A stretch of 64,000 nucleotides of DNA from Streptomyces sp. NBC_00258 (GTDB lineage: Bacteria > Actinomycetota > Actinomycetes > Streptomycetales > Streptomycetaceae): assembly GCF_036182465.1 (NCBI RefSeq), contig NZ_CP108081.1, positions 3,100,001 through 3,164,000 of the forward strand, written 5' to 3'. This document shows positions 1-6,942 of the stretch, in pieces. The notes beneath the pieces were generated by a model, which saw only the letters and a list, made by a program, of their open reading frames with translations, had not been told where the DNA came from and did no database searches. The number at the start of each line of letters is the position of its first letter. The stretch's first letter is position 1. The position numbers and the translations under genes were made by a program.

Positions 1-1028
1 TGGCCGAGTCCGGTCACACCGCCGCCGATCACCACCAGGCCCGGATTGAAGAAGCTGACGAGTCCGGCGATGACCTGGCCGGTGCGGTTGCCGCCCTCGC
101 GGATCAGATCGAGCGCGGTGGCATCACCCGCGGCGGCCGCGGCGGCGACGTCGACGGCGCTCAGGGCGCCCGCCGCCTCCAGTCGTGCCGCCAGTTCCTG
201 GGAAAGCCCCTGCTGGGCGGCCTCCGTGGCGTCGCGGGCGAGCGCGGCGCCGCTGAAGTGGGCCTCCAGGCAGCCCCGGTTGCCACACGCGCACGGGCGG
301 CCGTCCGGCACGGCCTGGATATGGCCGATGTCGCCCGCGCTGCCCGTCGTACCGCGGTAGACCTCACCGCCGACGACGATCCCGCAGCCGATACCGGTAC
401 CGATCTTGACGCAGAGGAAGTCGCCCACGGAACGGGCCACGCCCGCGTGCTGCTCCCCCATCGCCATCAGGTTCACGTCGTTGTCGACCATGACGGGGCA
501 GCCGAGGTCCTGACTCAGTGCCTCCCGGACCGGGAACCCGTCCCAGCCCGGCATGATCGGCGGGGCGACCGGGACGCCCTCGGGGAAACGGACCGGGCCG
601 GGTACGCCGATGCCGGCGCCGTCGAACCCCTCCGCGAGCCCCGAAGCCTTCAACTTCGCAGCCATGGCGAGCACTTGCTCGAAGACCGCGACCGGGCCCT
701 CGCGCACGTCCATGGGCTGGTTGATGTGCCCCAGCACCTCCAACTCCGCGTTGGTGACGGCCACATCGACCGAGGTGGCGCCGATGTCGACGCCGAGGAA
801 GCGCAGTGCGGGAGCGAGCCGGATGTTGTGGGAGCGGCGGCCGCCGCGCGAGGCGGCGAGTCCGTCGGCCACCACGAGGCCCGTTTCCAGCAGCCGTTCG
901 ACCTCGACGGCCAGTTTGGACCGTGAGAGGTCCACCTGATCGCCCAGCTGGGCCCGTGAGTTGGGGCCCTCGTCACGCAGCAGCCTGAGCAGCCGCGCCT
1001 GGTGGGCGTTTCCGGGTCGCGCCGTCAT
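1..1028 (-). CDS. ROK-family transcriptional regulator, C-terminus cut by window edge
   Basis: About 342 residues are visible; a typical ROK repressor has about 400, so the 3' end lies outside the window. It starts MTARPGNAHQARLLRLL. An N-terminal winged HTH (about residues 10-65) is followed by a ROK sugar-kinase-like domain beginning GVDIGATSVDVAV. The zinc motif is intact: GHIQ...CACGNRGCLEAH. ROK repressors usually sense sugars or sugar phosphates, but the ligand cannot be read here. It is divergent from the NmrA-like gene, with a 9-bp inverted repeat between them. Start chosen at the ATG just before the HTH. Confidence 0.9.
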   Translation of the reverse strand, partial: MTARPGNAHQARLLRLLRDEGPNSRAQLGDQVDLSRSKLAVEVERLLETGLVVADGLAASRGGRRSHNIRLAPALRFLGVDIGATSVDVAVTNAELEVLGHINQPMDVREGPVAVFEQVLAMAAKLKASGLAEGFDGAGIGVPGPVRFPEGVPVAPPIMPGWDGFPVREALSQDLGCPVMVDNDVNLMAMGEQHAGVARSVGDFLCVKIGTGIGCGIVVGGEVYRGTTGSAGDIGHIQAVPDGRPCACGNRGCLEAHFSGAALARDATEAAQQGLSQELAARLEAAGALSAVDVAAAAAAGDATALDLIREGGNRTGQVIAGLVSFFNPGLVVIGGGVTGLG

Positions 1029-1110
1029 CCGTCTCACGAGCCCCTCCCCGCCTAATCGGCACCGCCGTCGTTGGCTTTCGAGGGGAACGTAGCAGTGGCT
1101 GCCGAACCTG

Positions 1111-1147
1111 GGAAGAAGTTGCGCACGATTTACCGACGACTTCTTCC
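1111..1147. promoter_or_regulatory. inverted repeat between ROK regulator and NmrA-like gene
   Basis: GGAAGAAGT (1111-1119) and ACTTCTTCC (1139-1147) are perfect 9-bp arms separated by 19 bp. They sit in the divergent intergenic region, 83 bp from the ROK start and 110 bp from the plus-strand gene. It is a plausible operator, but no consensus is known to me for this regulator. Confidence 0.35.
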
Positions 1148-1256
1148 ACTCAGAGGACAAAGCGAGTTGGAGCGGTGGCCCCGCGCGGGACAACACAGCA
1201 GGATGGGCACCCTGTGCTCCGGGCTGCCGTGGCCCGGGGCGGGACAGGGGGAACTC

Positions 1257-2081
1257 ATGATCCTGGTGACGGGTGCCACGGGGAACGTCGGCGCCGGTGT
1301 GGTGCGCGCGGTGGCCGCCGCGGGTGAGCCGGTGCGTGCGATGACCCGTTCGGGCAAGGGGGCCGGACTGCCCCGGGGCGCCGAGGGGGTGGCCGGCGAT
1401 CTGAACCGCCCGGAGACCGTACGGGAGGCGCTCGACGGGGTGCGGGCCCTGTTCCTGATGCCCGGGTACGAGGGGCAGCGGGCCGTCCTCGCCGACGCGC
1501 GGGCGGCGGGTGTCGAGCGGGTCGTGATGCTCTCCGGCAAGTCGGCGGCGGTCGACGACGGCAACGCGGTCACCCGCTATCTGCGGGCGGCGGAGAACGG
1601 GGTACGCGAGTCCGGGCTCGCCTGGACCTTCCTGCGGCCCGTGAGCTTCATGTCGAACGCGGTGTCGCTCGCGGACCAGATACGCAAGGGCGACGAGGTG
1701 CGTGTGCCGTTCCCCGGTGTCCGTACGGCGGACATCGATCCGTACGACATAGCGCAGGTCGCCGCTCGGGCTCTCCTCTCGCCCGAACACGCGGGCCACG
1801 TCTACACCCTGACGGGCCCTCAGTCACTGCTGCCCGCCGACCGGATCGCCGTACTCGGCGAGGTGCTGGGCCGCGAGCTGCGTACCGTCGGCCTCACGGA
1901 CGAGGAGACCCGCGAGGCACTGGGTGCCGCCTTCCCTGCTCCGTACGCCGAGGCGTTCCTCCGCTTCTTCGCCGACGGGATCCTGGACGAGTCCCAGGTC
2001 CTGCCCACGGTCGAGGAGGTCACGGGGCGACCGCCGCGCACGTTCAGGGAGTGGGCGACGGAACACACGGACGCGTTCTGA
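1257..2081 (+). CDS. NmrA-like / NAD(P)-binding oxidoreductase
   Basis: 274 residues. The ATG at 1257 was chosen over an upstream in-frame start at 1071 because the Rossmann motif VTGATGNVGAG begins at residue 4, as in the NmrA/SDR-a5 family, and a purine-rich ribosome site (cagggggaac) lies just before it. The 'LMPGYEGQRAVLADARAAGVERVVMLSGKS' region has the family pattern in which the active-site Tyr is not conserved. Members act as quinone or NAD(P)H sensors or reductases; the substrate is unknown. It is a monocistron followed by a stem-loop repeat. Confidence 0.85.
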   Translation: MILVTGATGNVGAGVVRAVAAAGEPVRAMTRSGKGAGLPRGAEGVAGDLNRPETVREALDGVRALFLMPGYEGQRAVLADARAAGVERVVMLSGKSAAVDDGNAVTRYLRAAENGVRESGLAWTFLRPVSFMSNAVSLADQIRKGDEVRVPFPGVRTADIDPYDIAQVAARALLSPEHAGHVYTLTGPQSLLPADRIAVLGEVLGRELRTVGLTDEETREALGAAFPAPYAEAFLRFFADGILDESQVLPTVEEVTGRPPRTFREWATEHTDAF

Positions 2082-2083
2082 CG

Positions 2084-2133
2084 GCGCCCCCGCAAGGGGC
2101 GCGGGGAACTGCGCGCCCAGCCACAACACACCC
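2084..2133. repeat. Dispersed G+C-rich stem-loop repeat, copy 1
   Basis: GCGCCCC (2084-2090) and GGGGCGC (2096-2102) form a hairpin, followed by the shared tail GCGGGGAACTGCGC and CCAGCCACAAC. The same module occurs near 19.9, 24.7, 34.9-35.0, 40.3, 51.6 and 61.7 kb. It sits just after a stop codon and probably also ends transcription of the NmrA-like gene. Confidence 0.85.
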
Positions 2134-2187
2134 TCGGACGACACCGAACCTCCCGGACGCCCCCGGCACCCGGCGGAGCGCAAGCAC

Positions 2188-2865
2188 TCAGTCGCGAGGA
2201 CGGGCGTGGTAAGTCCGGCGGGTGTGCTCCGTGTGGGTGCGCATGACCTCGGTCGCGCGCTGTTCGTCGCGGGCCGCGATCGCGGCGATCAGGTCGCGGT
2301 GCTCGATCCAGGACTGGTGGCCGCGCTGCCTGGCGACCGGTGTGTAGTACCAGCGGACCCGCCGGTCGACCTGGGCGGCCAGCTCGGCGAGGACCGTGTT
2401 GCCCGCGAGCTCCATGACCTTCGCGTGGAAGCGTGCGTTCATCGCGACCGCCCCGTCCACGTCGTCGGCGCCGACCGCCTCCTCGCCCTGGGCGCACAGC
2501 TCCTCAAGTGCGGCGATGCCCGCCGTGCCCGTGTTGGCCGCCGCGAGCCGGGCGGCCTCGGCCTCCAACAGCGTGCGGACCGTGAGGAGTTGGTCCGCCT
2601 CGGCTTCCGTCGGCTCATGCACGAAGGCGCCCTGGGCGGGTCGCAGATCGACCCATCCTTCGGTGTTCAGCCGCTGCAGCGCCTCGCGCACGGGCTGCCG
2701 GGAGACCCCGAGATGCCCCGCCAACTCGCTCTCGACGAGATGCTGGCCGGGCTGCAGGGCGCGCGTCGTGATCAGTTCGAGCAGCGCTTCGTAGACACGG
2801 TCCCGGAGCGGTCCCGGCCGTTCGAGCTTGGGCACCGACCCCTGCGGCAGTCCGGTCGACAACAT
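2188..2865 (-). CDS. GntR-family regulator, FCD (FadR-type) subfamily
   Basis: 225 residues from the ATG at 2865 (MLSTGLPQGSVPKLERPGPL); a longer upstream reading runs antisense into the FabH-like gene and is not family-like. Winged HTH at about 20-80 (RVYEALLELI...LGVSRQPVREALQRL). The FCD ligand domain at about 90-215 has the His positions of metal-binding FCD proteins (NARFHAKVMEL, MRTHTEHTRR). Such regulators respond to small organic acids. Its promoter carries an ACTGTAGAC motif that recurs upstream of the formate dehydrogenase operon, so it may control that region and itself. Confidence 0.88.
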   Translation of the reverse strand: MLSTGLPQGSVPKLERPGPLRDRVYEALLELITTRALQPGQHLVESELAGHLGVSRQPVREALQRLNTEGWVDLRPAQGAFVHEPTEAEADQLLTVRTLLEAEAARLAAANTGTAGIAALEELCAQGEEAVGADDVDGAVAMNARFHAKVMELAGNTVLAELAAQVDRRVRWYYTPVARQRGHQSWIEHRDLIAAIAARDEQRATEVMRTHTEHTRRTYHARPRD

Positions 2866-2929
2866 CGCGGTCCCCCTCCTGGGCAGCGGCGGCGTGCGCG
2901 CCGGCAGCACGGCAGCCTCAAAGCCAGTA

Positions 2930-2957
2930 TCAATTGTCTTTCGTCTACAGTCTACGG
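2930..2957 (-). promoter_or_regulatory. Candidate GntR operator (autoregulation)
   Basis: Read on the minus strand the segment contains GTAGACTGTAGACGAAAGACAATTG. The TGTnGAC-type half-sites (2943-2951 and the adjacent GTAGAC) resemble operators of FCD-type GntR proteins (TnGT...ACnA). It lies 65-92 bp upstream of the regulator's start codon. The 9-mer ACTGTAGAC is repeated at 5845-5853. Confidence 0.5.
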
Positions 2958-3037
2958 CGCACAATGGCCAGGCCGGAGGGGAGTTGGCCTCGTCACACGC
3001 CCCTTTCGAGGGGCTCGCTCGCCGGAATACGTGCACG

Positions 3038-3985
3038 TCACGGGCAGCGGATGACCTGTCCCGCGTAGGAGAGGTTGCCGCCGAAGCCGAAGAGCAGGAC
3101 CGGGTCGCCGGTGGAGATCTCGCCGCGTTCGACGAGCTTCGACAGGGCGATCGGGATGCTGGCGGCGGAGGTGTTGCCCGACTCGGTGACATCGCGCGCG
3201 ACGACCGCGTTCACGGCGCCGATCTTCGCGGCGAGGGGCTCGATGATGCGCAGGTTGGCCTGGTGCAGCACGACCGCGGCGAGGTCCTCGGGGGTCAGGC
3301 CGGCGCGCTCGCAGGCCGCGCGCGCGAGGGACGGGAGCTTGGTGGTCGCCCAGCGGTAGACGCTCTGGCCCTCCTGCGCGAACCGCGAGGGGGTGCCCTC
3401 GATGCGTACCGCGTGTCCCATCTCGGGCACCGAGCCCCACAGCACGGGCCCGATGCCGGGCTCCTCGGCGGCCCCGGCGGCCTCGACGACCGCGGCCCCC
3501 GCCCCGTCCCCGACGAGCACACAGGTCGTACGGTCCGTCCAGTCGGCCACGTCGGACATCTTGTCGGCGCCGATGACCAGCACGCGGGTCGCGGCACCCG
3601 CGCGTACGGCGTGGTCGGCGGTGGCCAGGGCGTGCGTGAAGCCCGCGCAGACGACGTTGACGTCCATGGCGGCGGGCGACGGGACGCCGAGGCGGGCGGC
3701 GACCCGGGCGGCCATGTTCGGCGACTTGTCGACGGCGGTGGAGGTGGCCACCAGGACGAAGTCGATGTCGTCGGGGGCGAGGCCGGCGGCGGCCAGGGCC
3801 TTGGCCGCCGCGTGCGCGGCCAGCTCGTCGACCGGTTCGTCGGGTCCCGCGATGTGCCGCGTACGGATGCCCACCCGGCTCGTGATCCACTCGTCGCTGG
3901 TGTCGACCAGGTCCGCCAGGTCCTCGTTGGTGAGGATCCTGGCGGGCTGGTAGTGGCCGACAGCGGCGATGCGTGAGCCGTTCAT
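3038..3985 (-). CDS. 3-oxoacyl-ACP synthase III family protein (FabH-like)
   Basis: 315 residues, normal FabH length. Thiolase fold with catalytic triad Cys113 (NVVCAGFTHA), His241 (VLHQANLR) and Asn271 (TESGNTSAAS); the C-terminal FGFGGNLSYAG glycine loop is present. Such enzymes condense an acyl-CoA primer with malonyl-ACP. It stands alone, without fabD/acpP/fabF neighbours, between the GntR gene and the transporter, so it is probably an accessory or stand-alone KAS III rather than the housekeeping fabH. Start is the ATG at 3985. Confidence 0.9.
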   Translation of the reverse strand: MNGSRIAAVGHYQPARILTNEDLADLVDTSDEWITSRVGIRTRHIAGPDEPVDELAAHAAAKALAAAGLAPDDIDFVLVATSTAVDKSPNMAARVAARLGVPSPAAMDVNVVCAGFTHALATADHAVRAGAATRVLVIGADKMSDVADWTDRTTCVLVGDGAGAAVVEAAGAAEEPGIGPVLWGSVPEMGHAVRIEGTPSRFAQEGQSVYRWATTKLPSLARAACERAGLTPEDLAAVVLHQANLRIIEPLAAKIGAVNAVVARDVTESGNTSAASIPIALSKLVERGEISTGDPVLLFGFGGNLSYAGQVIRCP

Positions 3986-4121
3986 GGGCGGTCCCCTTTG
4001 TTGCCTGGGTAACGGGACTCACCAGTCTGATCAGGTACTCACGGGTACGAGGGCACGTAATGCCACAGGATTGGTGTGCCACCCTTGTCGGCTTCTGTCA
4101 GGCCCTCGGACACCCGAACAC

Positions 4122-4268
4122 CTACCCTGTGAACAATTGGGTGGCCTTCTGCACCAGCTCGTACAGACCATAGGCCAACGGCGCCCCCACCCAGAGCCAG
4201 GCGAAGGCGATCAGCGGGCGGCGGTCGGGCGTGACGCCCTCAGGCGGACTGCTGTCGCTCGGTGACAT
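4122..4268 (-). CDS. Small single-TM partner of the OFA transporter (MFS small subunit)
   Basis: 48 residues, starting MSPSDSSPPEGVTPDRRPLI with one hydrophobic helix (AFAWLWVGAPLAYGLYELV, about 21-39). Its ATG lies inside the 3' end of the transporter gene, overlapping by 29 bp in another frame, so translation is probably coupled. Actinobacterial OFA-type MFS genes are commonly followed by a protein of this size annotated 'MFS transporter small subunit'; length, charge pattern and position fit. Its role is unproven; a stabilising or regulatory subunit is likely. Confidence 0.8.
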   Translation of the reverse strand: MSPSDSSPPEGVTPDRRPLIAFAWLWVGAPLAYGLYELVQKATQLFTG

Positions 4269-5571
4269 CGGAGGCCTCCCTCTGGGCGGGGATGTGATGG
4301 CGGACGTTGACCGGGCGGACGAGTTCGTTGGCGACGAAGCCGACCACCAGCAGCCCGATCATGATGATCAGTGACGTTCCGTAGAGGGACGCTCCGGATT
4401 TGCCGGCCTCCTCCTGCCGGTCCGCGATCCAGTTGACGATCAGCGGTCCGAGGACTCCGGCGGTCGACCAGGCGGTGAGCAGCCGTCCGTGGATCGCGCC
4501 GACCTGGTAGGTACCGAAGAGATCCTTCAGGTAGGCGGGGATGGTCGCGAAGCCGCCTCCGTAGAAGGAGAGGATCACCAGGGCGCAGCAGATGAACAGC
4601 GGCTTCGAGGAGTCCCCGGCCCAGGCGATGAGGGCGTACATCAGCGCGCCCACGCCCAGGTAGACGCGGTAGATGTTCTTGCGCCCGATCAGGTCGGACG
4701 TCGACGACCAGCCGATGCGGCCCGCCATGTTGGCCGCGGACAGGAGCGCGACGAATCCGGCCGCCGCCGACACCGAGACGGGTGTGGAGGTGTCCGAGAA
4801 GAAGTCCGTGATCATCGGGGCGGCCTTCTCCAGGATGCCGATGCCCGCGGTCACGTTCATACAGAGCACCACCCACAGGCACCAGAACTGCGGCGTGCGT
4901 ATGGCGCTGTTCGCGGAGACCTGTACGCCTTCGAGTGGCGCCGGACCGCCGTCGGCCGCGGTCTTCGTGGGGCGCGGTACGCGGACCAGGAACACGCCGA
5001 GGGACATGAACGCGGCGTACGTCAGTCCGTGCACGAGGAAGGCCTGTGCGATGCCGGTGCTGTCGGAGCCGAAGGACTCCAGCATCTGCGCGGACCACGG
5101 CGAGGCGATGAGCGCGCCGCCGCCGAAGCCCATGATGGCGATGCCGGTGGCCATGCCGGGCCGGTCCGGGAACCACTTGATGAGCGTGGAGACGGGCGAT
5201 ATGTAGCCGATGCCCAGGCCTATGCCGCCGACGAAGCCGTAGCCGAAGACGATCAGCCAGTACTGCTCGGTGGCGGCGCCGAGCGCGGAGAGCAGGAAGC
5301 CCGACGAGAAGCAGATCAGGGCGACCGTCATCGCCCAGCGCGGCCCGTTGCGTTCGACGAGCGTGCCGCCGAACGCGGCGGACAGACCGAGCATCACGAT
5401 GCCGAGCTGGAAGGGCAGGGCGCTCTGGGTGCCGCTGAGGTCGAGCGCGGACTCCAGGGACGGCTTGAACACGGACCAGGCGTAGGCCTGTCCGATGGAG
5501 AGGTGGACCGACAGGGCCGCGGGCGGGACCAGCCAGCGGCTCCAGCCCGGTGGGGCTACAGGGGGACTCAT
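4240..5571 (-). CDS. OFA-family major facilitator (oxalate/formate antiporter-like)
   Basis: 443 residues from the ATG at 5571 (MSPPVAPPGWSRWLVPPAAL); an upstream in-frame start at 5634 adds 21 residues of poor quality. About 12 membrane helices. OFA features include the N-terminal GQAYAWSVF motif and the loop GIGLGIGYISPVSTLIKWFPDRPGMATGIA. OFA carriers exchange small mono- and dicarboxylates such as oxalate and formate. Divergence from a formate dehydrogenase operon supports formate or oxalate as substrate, but this is inference. The next gene on the strand is the 48-residue partner. Confidence 0.88.
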   Translation of the reverse strand: MSPPVAPPGWSRWLVPPAALSVHLSIGQAYAWSVFKPSLESALDLSGTQSALPFQLGIVMLGLSAAFGGTLVERNGPRWAMTVALICFSSGFLLSALGAATEQYWLIVFGYGFVGGIGLGIGYISPVSTLIKWFPDRPGMATGIAIMGFGGGALIASPWSAQMLESFGSDSTGIAQAFLVHGLTYAAFMSLGVFLVRVPRPTKTAADGGPAPLEGVQVSANSAIRTPQFWCLWVVLCMNVTAGIGILEKAAPMITDFFSDTSTPVSVSAAAGFVALLSAANMAGRIGWSSTSDLIGRKNIYRVYLGVGALMYALIAWAGDSSKPLFICCALVILSFYGGGFATIPAYLKDLFGTYQVGAIHGRLLTAWSTAGVLGPLIVNWIADRQEEAGKSGASLYGTSLIIMIGLLVVGFVANELVRPVNVRHHIPAQREASDVTERQQSA

Positions 5572-5842
5572 GATCCCGGACGATAGGAACCGGTCGGCCG
5601 GTTGGGAAGACGGCCACACGAACGCGTATGCCATATGCGGTGAACGGTATCCCGGACGCGACGAACGGTCGGTTCGGTCCGACGAACGGCATTCGGGAGC
5701 GGGACCCGGCCGAACTCGACTGCTCCACCAAGGGTGTTCGGGGCGCGACGCTCAGCGAACCCGGGAGCCGTGTTCGGTGATACCCGGCGGAGTCCCCGAG
5801 CGTGTTGCAGGTGCTGCGCGAACCCTTGCTGCTCCAACTCCC

Positions 5843-5858
5843 ATACTGTAGACAATAT
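5843..5858. promoter_or_regulatory. Candidate GntR operator in the transporter/formate-dehydrogenase divergent promoter
   Basis: ATACTGTAGACAATAT, with core TGT-AG-ACA, lies 66 bp upstream of the reductase start and 272 bp upstream of the transporter. ACTGTAGAC is identical to the element before the GntR gene. The 352-bp gap 5572-5923 otherwise shows no gene or clear hairpin; it must hold both divergent promoters. Confidence 0.5.
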
Positions 5859-5923
5859 TCAGTCGACATGGTTCAACGCTGTTCAGCGTCTCCTCGGTAC
5901 CCTCGACCGAACGGAGCCCCCAA

Positions 5924-6895
5924 GTGAAAGTGGCAGTTCTCGGCGCCGGTGCGATCGGCGCCTACGTCGGTGCCGCGCTGCATCGCGCGGGTGCCGATGT
6001 GCACCTCATCGCCCGTGGACCGCATCTTGCGGCCATGAGGCAGCACGGAGTGCGAGTGCTCAGCCCGCGCGGCGACTTCACCGCTCGGACGCACGCCACC
6101 GACGACCCGGCCGAGGTCGGCCCGGTCGACTTCGTCCTCCTGGGCCTGAAGGCCAACTCGTACGCGGCGTGCGGGCCGCTCATCGAGCCTCTCCTGAGTG
6201 ACACGACAGCGGTGATCGCCGCTCAGAACGGCATCCCCTGGTGGTACTTCCACCGGCACGGCGGCCCGCACGACGGCCACCGTGTCGAGAGCGTGGACCC
6301 GGGCGGCGCGGTCAGTGCGGTGATCGCGCCAGAACGGGCCATCGGCTGCGTCGTCTACGCGGCGACCGAGCTGGAAGGACCGGGAGTCGTCCGCCATCTG
6401 GAAGGCACCCGGTTCTCCATCGGGGAGCCCGACCGCTCGGTCTCGGTGCGCTGTGCGGCGTTCAGCGAGGCCATGGTCGCGGGCGGACTCAAGTGCCCCG
6501 TCGAGCCTGATCTGCGCAACGACATCTGGCTCAAGCTGCTCGGCAACATCTCCTTCAACCCCATCAGCGCCCTGGCCCGCGCGACCATGCGGCAGATGTG
6601 CCTGCACGGCGGTACGCGCCGGGTCATCGAGATCATGATGACCGAGACGCTCGCGGTCGCCGAGGCGCTGGGCTGTGAGGTGGGCGTCTCCATCGAACGG
6701 CGGCTGGCCGGCGCGGAGCGCGTCGGCGACCACCGCACCTCGACGCTCCAGGACCTGGAGCGCGGCAAACCGCTCGAACTCGACGTGCTGCTGGCCGCCG
6801 TCGTCGAACTCGCGGAGATCACCGACGTCCCGGTGCCCACGCTCCGCACCGTCCACGCCATCTCGGACCTCCTCGCACTGAGGACCGCCGCATGA
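5924..6895 (+). CDS. 2-dehydropantoate 2-reductase family protein (ApbA/PanE-like)
   Basis: 323 residues, GTG start at 5924. N-terminal Rossmann motif GAGAIG (7-12) for NADPH; catalytic Lys equivalent Lys204 in DIWLKLLGN; helical C-terminal ketopantoate-reductase domain at about 185-315. PanE reduces ketopantoate in pantothenate synthesis, but many paralogues act on other 2-keto acids. Being first in a formate dehydrogenase operon suggests a non-housekeeping substrate or a redox role, which is inference. Its stop overlaps the ATG of a 16-residue linker frame. Confidence 0.88.
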   Translation: MKVAVLGAGAIGAYVGAALHRAGADVHLIARGPHLAAMRQHGVRVLSPRGDFTARTHATDDPAEVGPVDFVLLGLKANSYAACGPLIEPLLSDTTAVIAAQNGIPWWYFHRHGGPHDGHRVESVDPGGAVSAVIAPERAIGCVVYAATELEGPGVVRHLEGTRFSIGEPDRSVSVRCAAFSEAMVAGGLKCPVEPDLRNDIWLKLLGNISFNPISALARATMRQMCLHGGTRRVIEIMMTETLAVAEALGCEVGVSIERRLAGAERVGDHRTSTLQDLERGKPLELDVLLAAVVELAEITDVPVPTLRTVHAISDLLALRTAA

Positions 6896-6942
6896 GGACC
6901 TTCACGAGGACTCTCACGAGGACTTTGAGGAACGCCGTATGA
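6892..6942 (+). CDS. Putative 16-residue translational-coupling micro-ORF
   Basis: Encodes MRTFTRTLTRTLRNAV. Its ATG overlaps the reductase stop (ATGA at 6892-6895) and its TGA overlaps the formate dehydrogenase start (ATGA at 6939-6942), so one ribosome could pass through all three frames. The DNA holds GAGGAC at 6894, 6906 and 6918 (12-bp period) and GAGGAA at 6927, each SD-like. The 21 nt at 6878-6898 and at 6925-6945 differ at only three positions, so the segment looks like an expanded duplication of the gene junction. It may be a coupling device, not a functional peptide. Confidence 0.4.
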   Translation: MRTFTRTLTRTLRNAV

